NCBI RefSeq assembly: GCF_016741775.1
Contig: NZ_JAERRK010000001.1
Coordinates: forward strand, 124,001-188,000
Length of the DNA stretch: 64,000 bases
Source of the DNA: Streptomyces actinomycinicus
GTDB lineage: Bacteria; Actinomycetota; Actinomycetes; Streptomycetales; Streptomycetaceae
Direction: 5' to 3'
Shown piece by piece: positions 44,048 to 53,201 of the stretch (position 1 is the stretch's first letter; each line of letters starts with the position of its first letter). The position numbers and the translations under genes are program-made. The notes beneath the pieces were generated by a model. The model did no database searches. It had not been told where the DNA came from and was given only the letters and a program-made list of their open reading frames with translations.

Positions 44048-45508
44048 ATGGCCGTCGACTACACAGTGATCGTCGTCTATCTCGCCGGCATGCTGGCCAT
44101 GGGCTGGTGGGGCATGCGCCGCGCCAGGTCGAAGAGCGAGTTCCTGGTGGCGGGCCGCCGTCTCGGCCCCGCCATGTACTCCGGGACCATGGCCGCCATC
44201 GTCCTCGGCGGCGCCTCCACCATCGGCGGCGTCGGCCTCGGCTACCAGTACGGCCTCTCCGGCGCCTGGATGGTCTTCACCATCGGCCTCGGCCTGCTGG
44301 CCCTGTCGGTCTTCTTCTCGGCACGCATCGCCCGGCTGAAGGTCTACACGGTCTCCGAGATGCTCGACCTGCGCTACGGCGGCCGGGCGGGCGTGATCTC
44401 CGGCGTGGTCATGTGGGCCTACACCCTCATGCTCGCCGTCACCTCGACCATCGCCTACGCCACCATCTTCGACGTGCTCTTCGACATGAACCGCACCGTC
44501 GCGATCATCCTCGGCGGCTCGATCGTCGTCGCCTACTCGACCCTCGGCGGCATGTGGTCCATCACGCTGACCGACATGGTCCAGTTCGTCGTCAAGACCG
44601 TCGGCGTGCTGCTCCTGCTCCTGCCCATCGCGGTGGTCAAGGCGGGCGGCTTCTCGGAGATGAAGGCCAAGCTGCCGACCGCGTACTTCGACCCGCTGGG
44701 CATCGGCGGCGAGACGATCTTCACCTACGTGCTGATCTACACGTTCGGCATGCTGATCGGCCAGGACATCTGGCAGCGCGTGTTCACCGCCCGCAGCGAC
44801 AGGACCGCCAAGTGGGGCGGCACCGTGGCCGGCACCTACTGCCTGGTCTACGCCCTCGCCGGCGCGGTGATCGGTACGGCCGCCAAGGTTCTCTACCCGA
44901 AGCTGGGCAGCCCGGACGACGCCTTCGCCACCATCGTCAAGGACGAACTCCCCATCGGCGTGCGCGGCCTGGTGCTGGCCGCCGCCCTGGCCGCCGTGAT
45001 GTCCACGTCCTCCGGCGCCCTGATCGCCTGCGCCACCGTCGCCAACAACGACATCTGGTCCCGGCTGCGGGGCGCGGTGCGCCGAGACGGCGAGGAGCAC
45101 GACGAGGTCAGGGGCAACCGCGCCTTCATCCTGATCATGGGCGTGGGAGTGATCGGCACCGCGATCGCGCTGAACAACGTGGTCGAGGCCCTCACCGTGG
45201 CCTACAACCTGCTCGTCGGCGGCCTGCTCGTCCCGATCCTCGGCGGCCTGCTGTGGAAGCGCGGCACCGTCCAGGGCGCGCTGGCCTCCGTGATCGTCGG
45301 CGGCCTCGCCGTGATCGGCCTGATGGCCGGCTACGGCATCCTCGCCAACGAACCCGTCTACTACGGCCTGCTGGCCTCCCTCGCCGCCTACGTCGCCGTC
45401 TCCCTGGCGACCAGGCCCACCGACGAGACCGTCCTCGCCGCCTGGCGTGAACGCCTCGCCGGACGATCCCCCGAACTCGCGTCCGAACCGGTCCCGGCTC
45501 ACCAGTAG
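44048..45508 (+). CDS. Sodium:solute symporter (SSS family)
   Basis: 486 residues, about 13 predicted helices. The SSS hallmarks [42 protein letters not shown] and [19 protein letters not shown] (sodium site serines) are present. It precedes a ureohydrolase and a ThDP enzyme, so a guanidino compound, keto acid or amino acid is the likely cargo. ATG 44048 follows GAAGGAGG. Divergent from the PucR-type regulator. Confidence 0.93.
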   Translation: MAVDYTVIVVYLAGMLAMGWWGMRRARSKSEFLVAGRRLGPAMYSGTMAAIVLGGASTIGGVGLGYQYGLSGAWMVFTIGLGLLALSVFFSARIARLKVYTVSEMLDLRYGGRAGVISGVVMWAYTLMLAVTSTIAYATIFDVLFDMNRTVAIILGGSIVVAYSTLGGMWSITLTDMVQFVVKTVGVLLLLLPIAVVKAGGFSEMKAKLPTAYFDPLGIGGETIFTYVLIYTFGMLIGQDIWQRVFTARSDRTAKWGGTVAGTYCLVYALAGAVIGTAAKVLYPKLGSPDDAFATIVKDELPIGVRGLVLAAALAAVMSTSSGALIACATVANNDIWSRLRGAVRRDGEEHDEVRGNRAFILIMGVGVIGTAIALNNVVEALTVAYNLLVGGLLVPILGGLLWKRGTVQGALASVIVGGLAVIGLMAGYGILANEPVYYGLLASLAAYVAVSLATRPTDETVLAAWRERLAGRSPELASEPVPAHQ

Positions 45509-45564
45509 AGTCGTATGGAAAGCAGTGCATGCGCGACGAAGCGCAAGAAAGAGAGCATTTCACG

Positions 45565-46533
45565 ATGAGCAGCAACGAGACGCCCCGCGGCCCCGTCGAC
45601 TCCTCCCGCATCCCGCGGTACGCCGGACCCGCGACCTTCGCCCGGCTGCCCCGCCTCGACGAGGTCGGCACCGCCGACGTGGCCGTCGTGGGCGTGCCGT
45701 TCGACTCCGGCGTCTCGTACCGGCCGGGCGCCCGCTTCGGAGGCAACGCCATCCGCGAGGCGTCCCGGCTGCTGCGCCCGTACAACCCGGCGCAGGACGC
45801 GTCCCCCTTCGCCCTGGCGCAGGTCGCGGACGGCGGCGACATCGCCGTGAACCCGTTCAACATCAACGAGGCCGTCGACACCATCGAGGCCGCCGCGGAC
45901 GACCTGCTCGGCACCGGCGCCCGCCTGATGACCCTCGGCGGCGACCACACCATCGCCCTGCCGCTGCTGCGTTCGGTCGCGAAGAAGCACGGCCCGGTCG
46001 CCCTGCTCCACTTCGACGCCCACCTCGACACCTGGGACACCTACTTCGGCGCCGAGTACACCCACGGCACCCCGTTCCGCCGCGCGGTGGAGGAGGGCAT
46101 CCTCGATACCGAGGCGCTCTCCCACGTCGGCACCCGCGGCCCGCTGTACGGCAAGCAGGACCTGACCGACGACGAGAAGATGGGCTTCGGCATCGTCACC
46201 TCGGCGGACATCTACCGCCGGGGCGCCGACGAGGTCGCCGACCAGCTGCGCCAGCGCATCGGCGACCGCCCGCTGTACATCTCCATCGACATCGACTGCC
46301 TCGACCCGGCCCACGCGCCCGGCACGGGTACGCCGGAGGCGGGCGGCATGACCTCCCGCGAGCTGCTGGAGATCCTGCGCGGGCTGTCCTCCTGCAACCT
46401 GGTCTCGGCGGACGTCGTCGAGGTGGCGCCCGCGTACGACCACGCCGAGATCACCTCGGTGGCGGCCTCCCACACCGCCTACGAACTGACCACCATCATG
46501 AGCCGCCAGATCGCGGCGGCCCGCAACGCCTGA
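45565..46533 (+). CDS. Agmatinase/guanidinobutyrase-family ureohydrolase
   Basis: 322 residues from ATG 45565. The dinuclear Mn motifs are intact: His128 in GGDHTIALP, Asp151/His153/Asp155 in HFDAHLDTW, and Asp242/Asp244 in SIDIDCLDP. It hydrolyses a guanidino group to urea and an amine. Sequence alone does not separate agmatine from 4-guanidinobutyrate or 3-guanidinopropionate; the neighbouring ThDP enzyme favours guanidino acids. ATG 45529 would add 12 residues. Confidence 0.9.
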   Translation: MSSNETPRGPVDSSRIPRYAGPATFARLPRLDEVGTADVAVVGVPFDSGVSYRPGARFGGNAIREASRLLRPYNPAQDASPFALAQVADGGDIAVNPFNINEAVDTIEAAADDLLGTGARLMTLGGDHTIALPLLRSVAKKHGPVALLHFDAHLDTWDTYFGAEYTHGTPFRRAVEEGILDTEALSHVGTRGPLYGKQDLTDDEKMGFGIVTSADIYRRGADEVADQLRQRIGDRPLYISIDIDCLDPAHAPGTGTPEAGGMTSRELLEILRGLSSCNLVSADVVEVAPAYDHAEITSVAASHTAYELTTIMSRQIAAARNA

Positions 46534-46557
46534 CGCTCCTGAGGGGGATCGACAGCA

Positions 46558-48270
46558 GTGACTCACGACCACGACCTGGTACTCCGCCCGACGCCCACGC
46601 AGAGGGAGGCCGCGCTCAACCCGCCCCCGGGCCGCAACGGCGGAGACCTGGTCGTGGAGACGCTGGCCGGGCTCGGCGCGACGACCGTCTTCGGCCTGCC
46701 CGGCCAGCACGCGCTCGGCATGTTCGACGCCCTGCGCCGCTCGTCGCTGCGCTACGTCGGCCTCAGGGTGGAGAACAACGCGGGCTTCGCGGCAGACGCG
46801 TACGGCCGGATCACCGGCGAGGCGGCCCCGCTCCTGCTCTCCACCGGCCCCGGCGCCCTGACCTCGCTCGCCGCCCTCCAGGAGGCGGCGGCCGCCTCCG
46901 CCCCCGTGCTGGCGATCAGCAGCCAGGTCCCCACGGCGGGCCTGGGCGGCGGCCGGCACGGCTACCTGCACGAACTCCCGGACCAGGCCGCCTCGTTCCG
47001 GGGCGTGGTGAAGTCGGTCCACACCGTCCGCACCCAGTCCCAGATCCCCTCCGCCGTCGCGGCGGCCTGGAAGTCGGCGCTGACCGCCCCGCACGGCCCG
47101 GTGTGGGTGGAGATCCCGCAGGACGTACTCCTCGCGGAGACGACCCTGCCGGTGGTGACGGCCATGGACGCGACCCCCGACGACCTCGTCCCGCGCCCCG
47201 AACTGACGGCGGTGGCAGCCGAATTGCTGTCGAACGCGGCCCGCCCGGCGATCATCGCGGGCGGCGGGGTCGTACGCTCGGACGCCTCGGGCAAGCTGCT
47301 GCAGCTGGCCGAGAAGCTGGACGCGCCCGTGGTGACGACGTTCGGCGGCAAGGGCGCGTTCCCCTGGGAGCACCCGCTGTCGATGCAGTCCTGGCTGGAG
47401 GACCGCCACACCACGGACCTTCTGGAGGACGCGGACGTCCTGCTGGTGGCCGGCTCTGGCCTCGGCGAACTCTCCTCCAACTACCACACGTTCAAGCCCC
47501 GTGGCCGAGTGATCCAGATCGAGGCGGACGCCGGCAAGCTGGAGGCGAACCACCCCGCCCTGGGCATCCACGCGGACGCGCGCCTGGCTCTCCAGGCCCT
47601 GCTGGAGACGGTGGCCGACCGGACCGACGAGTCGGCGCCCGGGCGGGTGCGGGACCTTCTCGCGAAGGTCGCCGACCGCATCGCCGCCCAGGAACTGACC
47701 CTGGAGCAGGACGTGCTGGCCTCGGTCCGCCGCGCCCTGCCGGCCGACTCCCCGTCCTTCTGGGACATGACGATCCTGGCGTACTGGGCCTGGTCGGCGT
47801 TCGACCCGCAGGGCACGAACCTGATGCACTCGGCCCAGGGCGCGGGCGGCCTCGGCTACGGCTTCCCGGCGGCGCTCGGCGCGGCGGCGGCCGACCCGAC
47901 CCGCCCGGTGCTGGCGGTGTCCGGCGACGGCGGAGCCCTGTACTCGATCGCCGAGCTGGCGACGGCGAGGCAGTACGACCTCCCGGTCACCTGGCTGATC
48001 ATCGACGACGGCGGCTACGGCATCCTCCGCGAGTACATGACGGACGCCTTCGGCCAGGCCACGGCCACGGAACTGACCCGCCCGGACTACGTGGCCCTGG
48101 CGGAGTCCTTCGGCGTCCCGGGCGTCCTTACGACCCCGGAAACCCTGGAGCAGGACCTTGCGAAGGCACTGTCCGCACCGGGCCCGTCGGTGGTGGTACT
48201 CCCAGCGGTCCTGCGCATGTTCGCGCCGACCCATCTCGGCCAGTCACCCGCTTCACCCTTGAGCCGGTAA
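46558..48270 (+). CDS. ThDP-dependent enzyme, acetolactate synthase-like (possible 2-ketoarginine decarboxylase)
   Basis: 570 residues with three domains: a ThDP Pyr domain carrying the activating glutamate in RVENNAGFAADAYGR, a central domain, and a PP domain with SGDGGALYSIAELATARQYDLPVTWLIIDDGGYGI, the GDG-X-NDG type cofactor motif. Acetolactate synthases proper have a partner regulatory subunit, absent here. Next to a guanidino ureohydrolase the closest known logic is AruI, the 2-ketoarginine decarboxylase of the arginine transaminase route. That function is inference from context. GTG start at 46558, 24 bases after the ureohydrolase stop. Confidence 0.88.
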   Translation: MTHDHDLVLRPTPTQREAALNPPPGRNGGDLVVETLAGLGATTVFGLPGQHALGMFDALRRSSLRYVGLRVENNAGFAADAYGRITGEAAPLLLSTGPGALTSLAALQEAAAASAPVLAISSQVPTAGLGGGRHGYLHELPDQAASFRGVVKSVHTVRTQSQIPSAVAAAWKSALTAPHGPVWVEIPQDVLLAETTLPVVTAMDATPDDLVPRPELTAVAAELLSNAARPAIIAGGGVVRSDASGKLLQLAEKLDAPVVTTFGGKGAFPWEHPLSMQSWLEDRHTTDLLEDADVLLVAGSGLGELSSNYHTFKPRGRVIQIEADAGKLEANHPALGIHADARLALQALLETVADRTDESAPGRVRDLLAKVADRIAAQELTLEQDVLASVRRALPADSPSFWDMTILAYWAWSAFDPQGTNLMHSAQGAGGLGYGFPAALGAAAADPTRPVLAVSGDGGALYSIAELATARQYDLPVTWLIIDDGGYGILREYMTDAFGQATATELTRPDYVALAESFGVPGVLTTPETLEQDLAKALSAPGPSVVVLPAVLRMFAPTHLGQSPASPLSR

Positions 48271-48465
48271 AGGACTCCCCATAGGTTTCTCTGGCCACTG
48301 CTTCACAGCGTGGAGGGAGTCGATGGCGTCACGCTGGAGGCGGAGTCGAACGTGTGCGTACACCGTCGCGGTCACCCCGATGTGGGCGTGGCCGAGGAGT
48401 TCCTTGATGACGACGAGTTCGACGCCCTGTTCGAGCCGACCCCGATCCCGGAGGCAACCGCATCG
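48253..48465 (-). pseudogene. Remnant of a tyrosine recombinase (integrase C-terminus)
   Basis: In the minus-strand frame the segment EQGVELVVIKELLGHAHIGVTATVYAHVRLRLQRDAID is the C-terminal signature of phage/ICE integrases, with the LLGH box II and the catalytic Tyr in TVYAHV. Just upstream RCGCLRDRGRLEQ looks like a decayed RHGCASLL box. The rest of the enzyme is missing, and the tail overlaps the end of the ThDP gene. It marks the left edge of an accessory island. The gap 48271-48671 holds nothing else. Confidence 0.75.
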
Positions 48466-48671
48466 GCGCGCGGGCGCAGTCGAGGCCACAGATCGAGCAG
48501 CCCAGCCCGCTGCCGAACGGCCAGGCCGGAGCAAGGCGGATGCCGTGACGGAGGGAGAGGCGTGGTTGAGGCCGGTGCGGGGTTGCTGGAAGCACACGTG
48601 GCGGGTGATCTCTCGGCGCACCCGCTGTCCTGGCTGACTTTCCGTGGCTGAGCTTGAAGGTGCGACGGGGG

Positions 48672-50012
48672 TCAGGTGACCAGCGACGGTGGCGCGAGCG
48701 TCCGCGCCCGGTCGTACAGGTCGCGGGCTGCCGCGTTCTTCAGATGGGGGTGCAGGAGACCGAACATCGCCCTCACGCGGTCGTCGGCGCGGCCGGACTG
48801 CACCTTGGGGTAGTCGTCTAGGGCCTGGTGCCAGGTGATGCAGGCCGCTTCCAGGTGGCCGAGTTCCAACTGACGTTCGGCCAGCAGACCACGACGGTGT
48901 ACTCGTGTGCGCTGGTACACGCTGGGGCGGAGCCGGTCCGCTTGTTGCATGGCTTCGACGGCTCCGGCCTTGTCACCGAGTTCGTAACGTACCTGGCTGA
49001 CGTGGTAGTTGAGTGAAGAGGGGTCGTACGAGCCGAACGCCTTGCCGCGTGACTCAGCACGGTCCATGGCCGCCTCGGCCTCCCGGATGCGGCGCAGCGC
49101 GCCCGCACGGTCGCCGGTCTGCGCGGCGGCGTGCGCCTGCTGGCCGACGAGGAAGGCCAGCATCCGGGGGCCGGCTTTAGGGGAGGCGGCGGCAGCGGCG
49201 TCGGCCAGCTCCATGGCCTTCGCCCCGTGGCCAAGGTCGACTGCCTGGACACTCATGCCCCGCAGGGTGGTGCAGTACGTCAGGTGGTCCTCGGCAGCGC
49301 CCGCCAGCTCCAGAGCTTTGATGTAGTAGCGCTGCGCGAGACCGTGCAGCCCTTCGTCCACGGCCATGTAGCCGGTCAGGTAGAGCAGGTCCGAAGCGGC
49401 GGACAGCATCGCCTTGCGTACATCCTCGGGTGCGTCGGCGCGCAGGTAGGAGGCCACGGTGTTGACCATGAACGAGGCCGCCATGGGACGTGCGTGCCGG
49501 CCGCCGAACTCATCGTCCAGTTCCGAGACGCGCTCGGTCATGGCGACGACCATGTCCACTTCGTTCATGCCGATGCGTGCTGTGCGGCCGGACTGGACGG
49601 CATCGGCACGCCCGACCACATCAGGCCAGCCGGGAATGGTGACGGCCACGGAGAACAGGCCGGCACCCAGGACACTGCGGCGGGACGGGTCCATATCCAG
49701 CCTCCCCAGGTCGATCACCCCTTCCACGGTATCCGCAGCCGCGGAGGAGCGATCACGTGGAACGGGCAGCCCGGCCTCGGCATGGGTGACGGGGCGGCCG
49801 AGGCGGCGGGAGAGGGCTTCGAGGATGCACGCGCGCACCGCACCCCGAGGGACGGTGCCGCCGAGCCAGTGGCTCACCGCCGACTCGTCGTAACGCAGAG
49901 GGATTCCGGTCTCCGTACCGACGCGGTTCACCGCCCGCGCGAACTGACGGTAAGTCCAACGGCTCTCGGCGAGCATGCGCCCAAGCGCCACATTCGGGTC
50001 ACGCTTGGCCAT
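48672..50012 (-). CDS. HTH/TPR regulator of Streptomyces accessory-island type
   Basis: 446 residues. The N-terminal about 80 residues form an HTH (LGRMLAESRWTYRQFARAVNRVGTETGIPLRYDESAVSHWLGGTVP). A linker with LDMDPSRRSVLGAGLFSVAVTIPGW precedes a C-terminal region of TPR-like helical repeats (about 200-440). Such regulators often sit beside peptide or specialised-metabolite genes. Promoter-proximal CTTTCAAG direct repeats lie just upstream. The divergent side carries a small ORF and the peptide cassette. Confidence 0.88.
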   Translation of the reverse strand: MAKRDPNVALGRMLAESRWTYRQFARAVNRVGTETGIPLRYDESAVSHWLGGTVPRGAVRACILEALSRRLGRPVTHAEAGLPVPRDRSSAAADTVEGVIDLGRLDMDPSRRSVLGAGLFSVAVTIPGWPDVVGRADAVQSGRTARIGMNEVDMVVAMTERVSELDDEFGGRHARPMAASFMVNTVASYLRADAPEDVRKAMLSAASDLLYLTGYMAVDEGLHGLAQRYYIKALELAGAAEDHLTYCTTLRGMSVQAVDLGHGAKAMELADAAAAASPKAGPRMLAFLVGQQAHAAAQTGDRAGALRRIREAEAAMDRAESRGKAFGSYDPSSLNYHVSQVRYELGDKAGAVEAMQQADRLRPSVYQRTRVHRRGLLAERQLELGHLEAACITWHQALDDYPKVQSGRADDRVRAMFGLLHPHLKNAAARDLYDRARTLAPPSLVT

Positions 50013-50039
50013 GCCCTCAACTCCCCATGTCCTTAAGAA

Positions 50040-50056
50040 CTTTCAAGGCTTTCAAG
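50040..50056. promoter_or_regulatory. CTTTCAAG direct repeat upstream of the HTH/TPR regulator
   Basis: CTTTCAAG occurs twice with a 9-base period (50040-50047, 50049-50056), 28 bases before the regulator ATG. On the minus strand it reads CTTGAAAGCCTTGAAAG. It may be an operator for this regulator or a promoter element. Confidence 0.5.
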
Positions 50057-50162
50057 TCTCGACGCTGCGGCAACGGTACCGCTGAGCGTGGTCGTGCGGT
50101 TGCGTAGAGGCAGCAGGGAACGGCGAGACCTCGCCGCAGCCGTCGCCTGAGGGGCTCAAGGG

Positions 50163-50435
50163 ATGAGAAGCGAAGCACGGACCCGTCTGGCCCGGATGAC
50201 CAAGGAGCGGGGCATGGACGGAGTGTTGAGGATCGACACCTACGAGGGTGCAGACCTGCCGCCGGGTTCGCATCGGTTCTCGCCGTGTCGCTGCGCGCAG
50301 CACCGCAGTAGCGCGCCTGAGGACGGGACAGCGAGGCTGAGCGCCGCAGTACGCGAGGTCAACGAGCGCAGCCGTGGAGAGCGGCTGTCAATCGGTTGGC
50401 CGCAGTCGCCAGCCGCTACGCCGGACCACGCCTGA
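50163..50435 (+). CDS. Small hypothetical protein divergent from the regulator
   Basis: 90 residues, basic, with a CRCAQHR cluster and RLSAAVREVNERSRGERL. ATG 50163 is preceded by GAGGGG. No family recognised. Divergent small genes next to this regulator type are common in streptomycetes, but coding evidence here is modest. The following 236 bases hold the peptide gene's upstream region only. Confidence 0.4.
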   Translation: MRSEARTRLARMTKERGMDGVLRIDTYEGADLPPGSHRFSPCRCAQHRSSAPEDGTARLSAAVREVNERSRGERLSIGWPQSPAATPDHA

Positions 50436-50671
50436 TCATCACCATCTCGGGATCGGTCGGCTTCGTCCTGGGCGTGGCCGCCGCATCCTCACCCACCTGA
50501 CTCCTCCCCGTCACGCATCCAGGCTCCCCGCCCGTGACGAGGGAGGCGCCCGCCGCCGGAAGCGGTGGGCACCCCGTCCGGCTGCCTTCTTCGCAAGGGT
50601 CCAGCAGCCGGACGGGCCCAACTCCGCAGCATCCGCAGCGGAGTCCACTGAAAACGGTAAGGGAGAAAACG

Positions 50672-50791
50672 ATGAACGTGGACGAGCTGTTCACCGGCGA
50701 CCTGATCACCGGAGTCCCGGCCATCGAAGCCGCGCTGCTCGACAAGATGCCGGGCGGCGGCGACAACAACGGCGACCACTGCAGCAAGTGA
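50672..50791 (+). CDS. 39-residue peptide, candidate RiPP precursor
   Basis: The peptide starts MNVDELFTGDLITGVPAIEA, continues ALLDKM and ends PGGGDNNGDHCSK. AAGGGAG lies 7 bases before the ATG. The acidic, amphipathic first half looks like a leader and the last 13 residues (Gly/Asp/Asn-rich with one His and one Cys) like a core. It sits 73 bases upstream of an asparagine-synthetase-like ligase and a methyltransferase on the same strand. It lacks the Thr at core -2 typical of lasso precursors. A ribosomal precursor modified by its neighbours is inferred; a small regulatory peptide is the alternative. Confidence 0.55.
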   Translation: MNVDELFTGDLITGVPAIEAALLDKMPGGGDNNGDHCSK

Positions 50792-50864
50792 TCCACGGCT
50801 GAAGCCAGGCGGGCCGGGGCCGTTCGTGGCCCCGCCCCGCCGCACGACGTCGGAAAGGTACGAC

Positions 50865-52337
50865 ATGCTGTCGATGCGTCTGCGCCTGGCCGATCTCCAG
50901 GAGCCCAAGTGGAGATGGGAAGGCGGCCGTTGGATCAACGGACAGAGCTGGATCGAACCTGCGAACGTGTCCACGTTGGTCATGGAGGTCAACGACGACC
51001 AGGCACCACGCGTACGGGTCCGCGTGCAGGAGTGCAAGCGGGGCGACGCCGACTTCGTCGCGCTCACCATGGGGCCGGGGAAAGCCCGTCTGTCGGCGGG
51101 TGTATCCGGCACTGCCCCGCTCTATCTGACACAGAAGGCCGGGGAACTGCACGCCTCGTGGGATCTGACACTGCTGCGTCCGCATCTGCAGGCCGACCGG
51201 CTGGTGCCGCGCGTTGTCGCCCGCACGCTGACGAGGCAGCACCGCTACACGTCCGAGACGCTCTTCGAAGGCGTCTACCGTCTTACCGAGCGGGCAGCGG
51301 CCACCCTCACCCCTCACGGACTCGACATTCACTACCCCGAGCCCGCCGAACACGTACTTGAGCCACGCACGGTGCGGCCCGGCGTCGATCCACTCGCCGC
51401 TCTGGACGAGGTGCTGACCGACGTGATCCGCCAGGCGCCGACGGCAGCCGGATGCGTGGGTGTTGAGCTGTCCGGTGGCGCGGACTCCGGGAACGTCGCC
51501 CTGGCAGTGAAAGCAGCCCGCTACCCGGAGGTGTACAGCTTCGGCCTGCTGGTAGGAGGGAGCACCGGCAGGCAACAGAGCGAGCGGCGCCGGGCCCTTG
51601 TGGAACACTGCGGCTTCCAGGACACGGCCACCCCGGCCATGTACCATCCACCCTTCTGTCCCGGAGGCGTGCGCGCTCTGCGCAAGCCGCACGATCCGGC
51701 GGGCGCCTTCTACCAGGAGGCGTTCGACGTCGTACGCGAGCAGGCAGCCGCCCGGCGGTGCGAGGTCATGTTCACGGGCAGCGGCGGAGACGAAGTCAAC
51801 GCCCACCACTCCAGGACACAGGCCGAACTGCCGACGCCGCACCCCGTGCCGTGGCTCGGCAACAGAGCAGTCCGAGCGCTCGCCGAAGTCAACAAGTACC
51901 TGGCCCCCATCCCAGTGCTGCCCGTACCGACCCTGATGGCGTTCGGGATGCACAACCCCGGATTCCTGCGGGCCGGAATCTGGCCGGTGAGCCCGCTCGC
52001 CCACCCCCGGATCGTGCGGTTCATGGAGCAATTACCGCACGAGCACAAGCGCGGCAAGGCGCTGTTCCGCGAACGGATCAGACGGGCCGGGCTGCCCGAG
52101 TGGGTAGCCGCGCCGACCGAACCGGAGAACTTCCTGGCCATCCTGGAGAAGGGTTTACGTTCCTACGGCTTGCCGGTCCTGGACGACATGCTGAAGGAGT
52201 CCATCCTGGTGGACCTCGGCTACGTTGACGGCAAGGCCCTCGCCAAGGCGCGGAGGAACGCCGACTCCGCGCCGGTCGTCCCCGATCTGCTGTGCGATGT
52301 ACTCGCCCTGGAGGCCGGACTGCGAAGCCTCGTGTGA
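50865..52337 (+). CDS. Asparagine-synthetase-like amidoligase/cyclase
   Basis: 490 residues. The PP-loop ATP site is GVELSGGADSGNVALAVKAA, with the second synthetase motif FTGSGGDEVNAHH. The N-terminal domain lacks the Cys2 nucleophile of true glutamine amidotransferases, so it cannot use glutamine hydrolysis and resembles lasso-peptide cyclases and other AMP-forming amidoligases. Two TTA codons (52032-52034 and 52155-52157) make translation likely bldA-dependent. ATG 50865 follows GGAAAGG. It probably activates a carboxylate of the small peptide; the substrate is unproven. Confidence 0.85.
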   Translation: MLSMRLRLADLQEPKWRWEGGRWINGQSWIEPANVSTLVMEVNDDQAPRVRVRVQECKRGDADFVALTMGPGKARLSAGVSGTAPLYLTQKAGELHASWDLTLLRPHLQADRLVPRVVARTLTRQHRYTSETLFEGVYRLTERAAATLTPHGLDIHYPEPAEHVLEPRTVRPGVDPLAALDEVLTDVIRQAPTAAGCVGVELSGGADSGNVALAVKAARYPEVYSFGLLVGGSTGRQQSERRRALVEHCGFQDTATPAMYHPPFCPGGVRALRKPHDPAGAFYQEAFDVVREQAAARRCEVMFTGSGGDEVNAHHSRTQAELPTPHPVPWLGNRAVRALAEVNKYLAPIPVLPVPTLMAFGMHNPGFLRAGIWPVSPLAHPRIVRFMEQLPHEHKRGKALFRERIRRAGLPEWVAAPTEPENFLAILEKGLRSYGLPVLDDMLKESILVDLGYVDGKALAKARRNADSAPVVPDLLCDVLALEAGLRSLV

Positions 52338-52364
52338 CCAACCCCCCATACGGAAGCCGAGCAC

Positions 52365-53201
52365 GTGGAAGCCACCAACCTCCTGTACCGCGATCCGGTG
52401 CTCTACGACATCGTCCAGTCCGACAGCACGAGCGCCGGAATGTGCCAGGCCCTGATCGAGCTGCACCAGCCGGACGCCCGGACCCTGGTCGACTTCGGAT
52501 GCGGTACCGGCCGCGACCTGGAGGTCCTCGCCAAGCGCTTCGAGTGCATCGGCGTAGACCTCCAGCCCGGCCTGGTCGACTACGCCCACCAGGCCCGGCC
52601 GGAGCTGGACATCCGCACCGGCGACATGCGCACCGCACGACTCGGCAAACGCATGGACGTAGTGACCTGCATGGGCAACAGCCTCGCCTACGTTCACGAC
52701 AACAACGACATCAGCCAGGTGTTCGCCACCTTCGCCGCCCATGCCCAGCCGAAAGCGCTGCTCGTGCTGTGTTCCCCCATCGCCCCGATCACCCGGACCG
52801 AGCCGACCACGGCCACGGTCGACACCCCGAGAGGCCCCGCCACCGTCACCATCCGCCACACGTGGAACCTGCGGACCCAGATCAACACCATGCACCGACA
52901 CTGGGCGCTTCCCTCGGGTGACGAGGCCCGAGACGAGATCCGCAGACGCGTCCTGTTCCCCCAGGAGCTCGAACGCTACGCGGAAGACGCCGGCTTCGAG
53001 GTCCTGGACATGAACGACGGCACAGGGACAGGGTTTACCGGCCCCACCGCGTACACCGTTGCCCGATACACCCGTGATGACCGACGGGGCTGGAAATGGC
53101 ATCAGCACCAGCCCCCGACTCCTGACGGCAGTAGCGACGGCAACAACCACGGATTTCCCCGCACAACCACGGACACCAGCGGAACGAAAAACACTCGCTG
53201 A
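52365..53201 (+). CDS. Class I SAM-dependent methyltransferase
   Basis: 278 residues. SAM motif I VDFGCGTGRDLEVLA at about 43-57, acidic motif II CIGVDLQPG, then RTGDMRTARLGKRMDVVTCMGNSLAYV. Family members methylate small molecules or peptides. GTG start, 27 bases after the ligase, so co-transcribed. The last about 40 residues are low-complexity and run into the truncated DUF6210-like gene, suggesting a chimeric 3' end at the island boundary. Confidence 0.85.
   Translation: MEATNLLYRDPVLYDIVQSDSTSAGMCQALIELHQPDARTLVDFGCGTGRDLEVLAKRFECIGVDLQPGLVDYAHQARPELDIRTGDMRTARLGKRMDVVTCMGNSLAYVHDNNDISQVFATFAAHAQPKALLVLCSPIAPITRTEPTTATVDTPRGPATVTIRHTWNLRTQINTMHRHWALPSGDEARDEIRRRVLFPQELERYAEDAGFEVLDMNDGTGTGFTGPTAYTVARYTRDDRRGWKWHQHQPPTPDGSSDGNNHGFPRTTTDTSGTKNTR

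Noticed and set aside
46558..48270. Acetolactate synthase (ilvB)
   Set aside because: No small regulatory subunit follows and the context is a guanidino ureohydrolase and a transporter, not branched-chain amino acid synthesis.
50672..52337. Firm assignment as a lasso peptide cluster
   Set aside because: The ligase resembles a lasso cyclase, but no leader peptidase or RRE gene is nearby and the precursor lacks Thr at core -2. Kept as a broader candidate.
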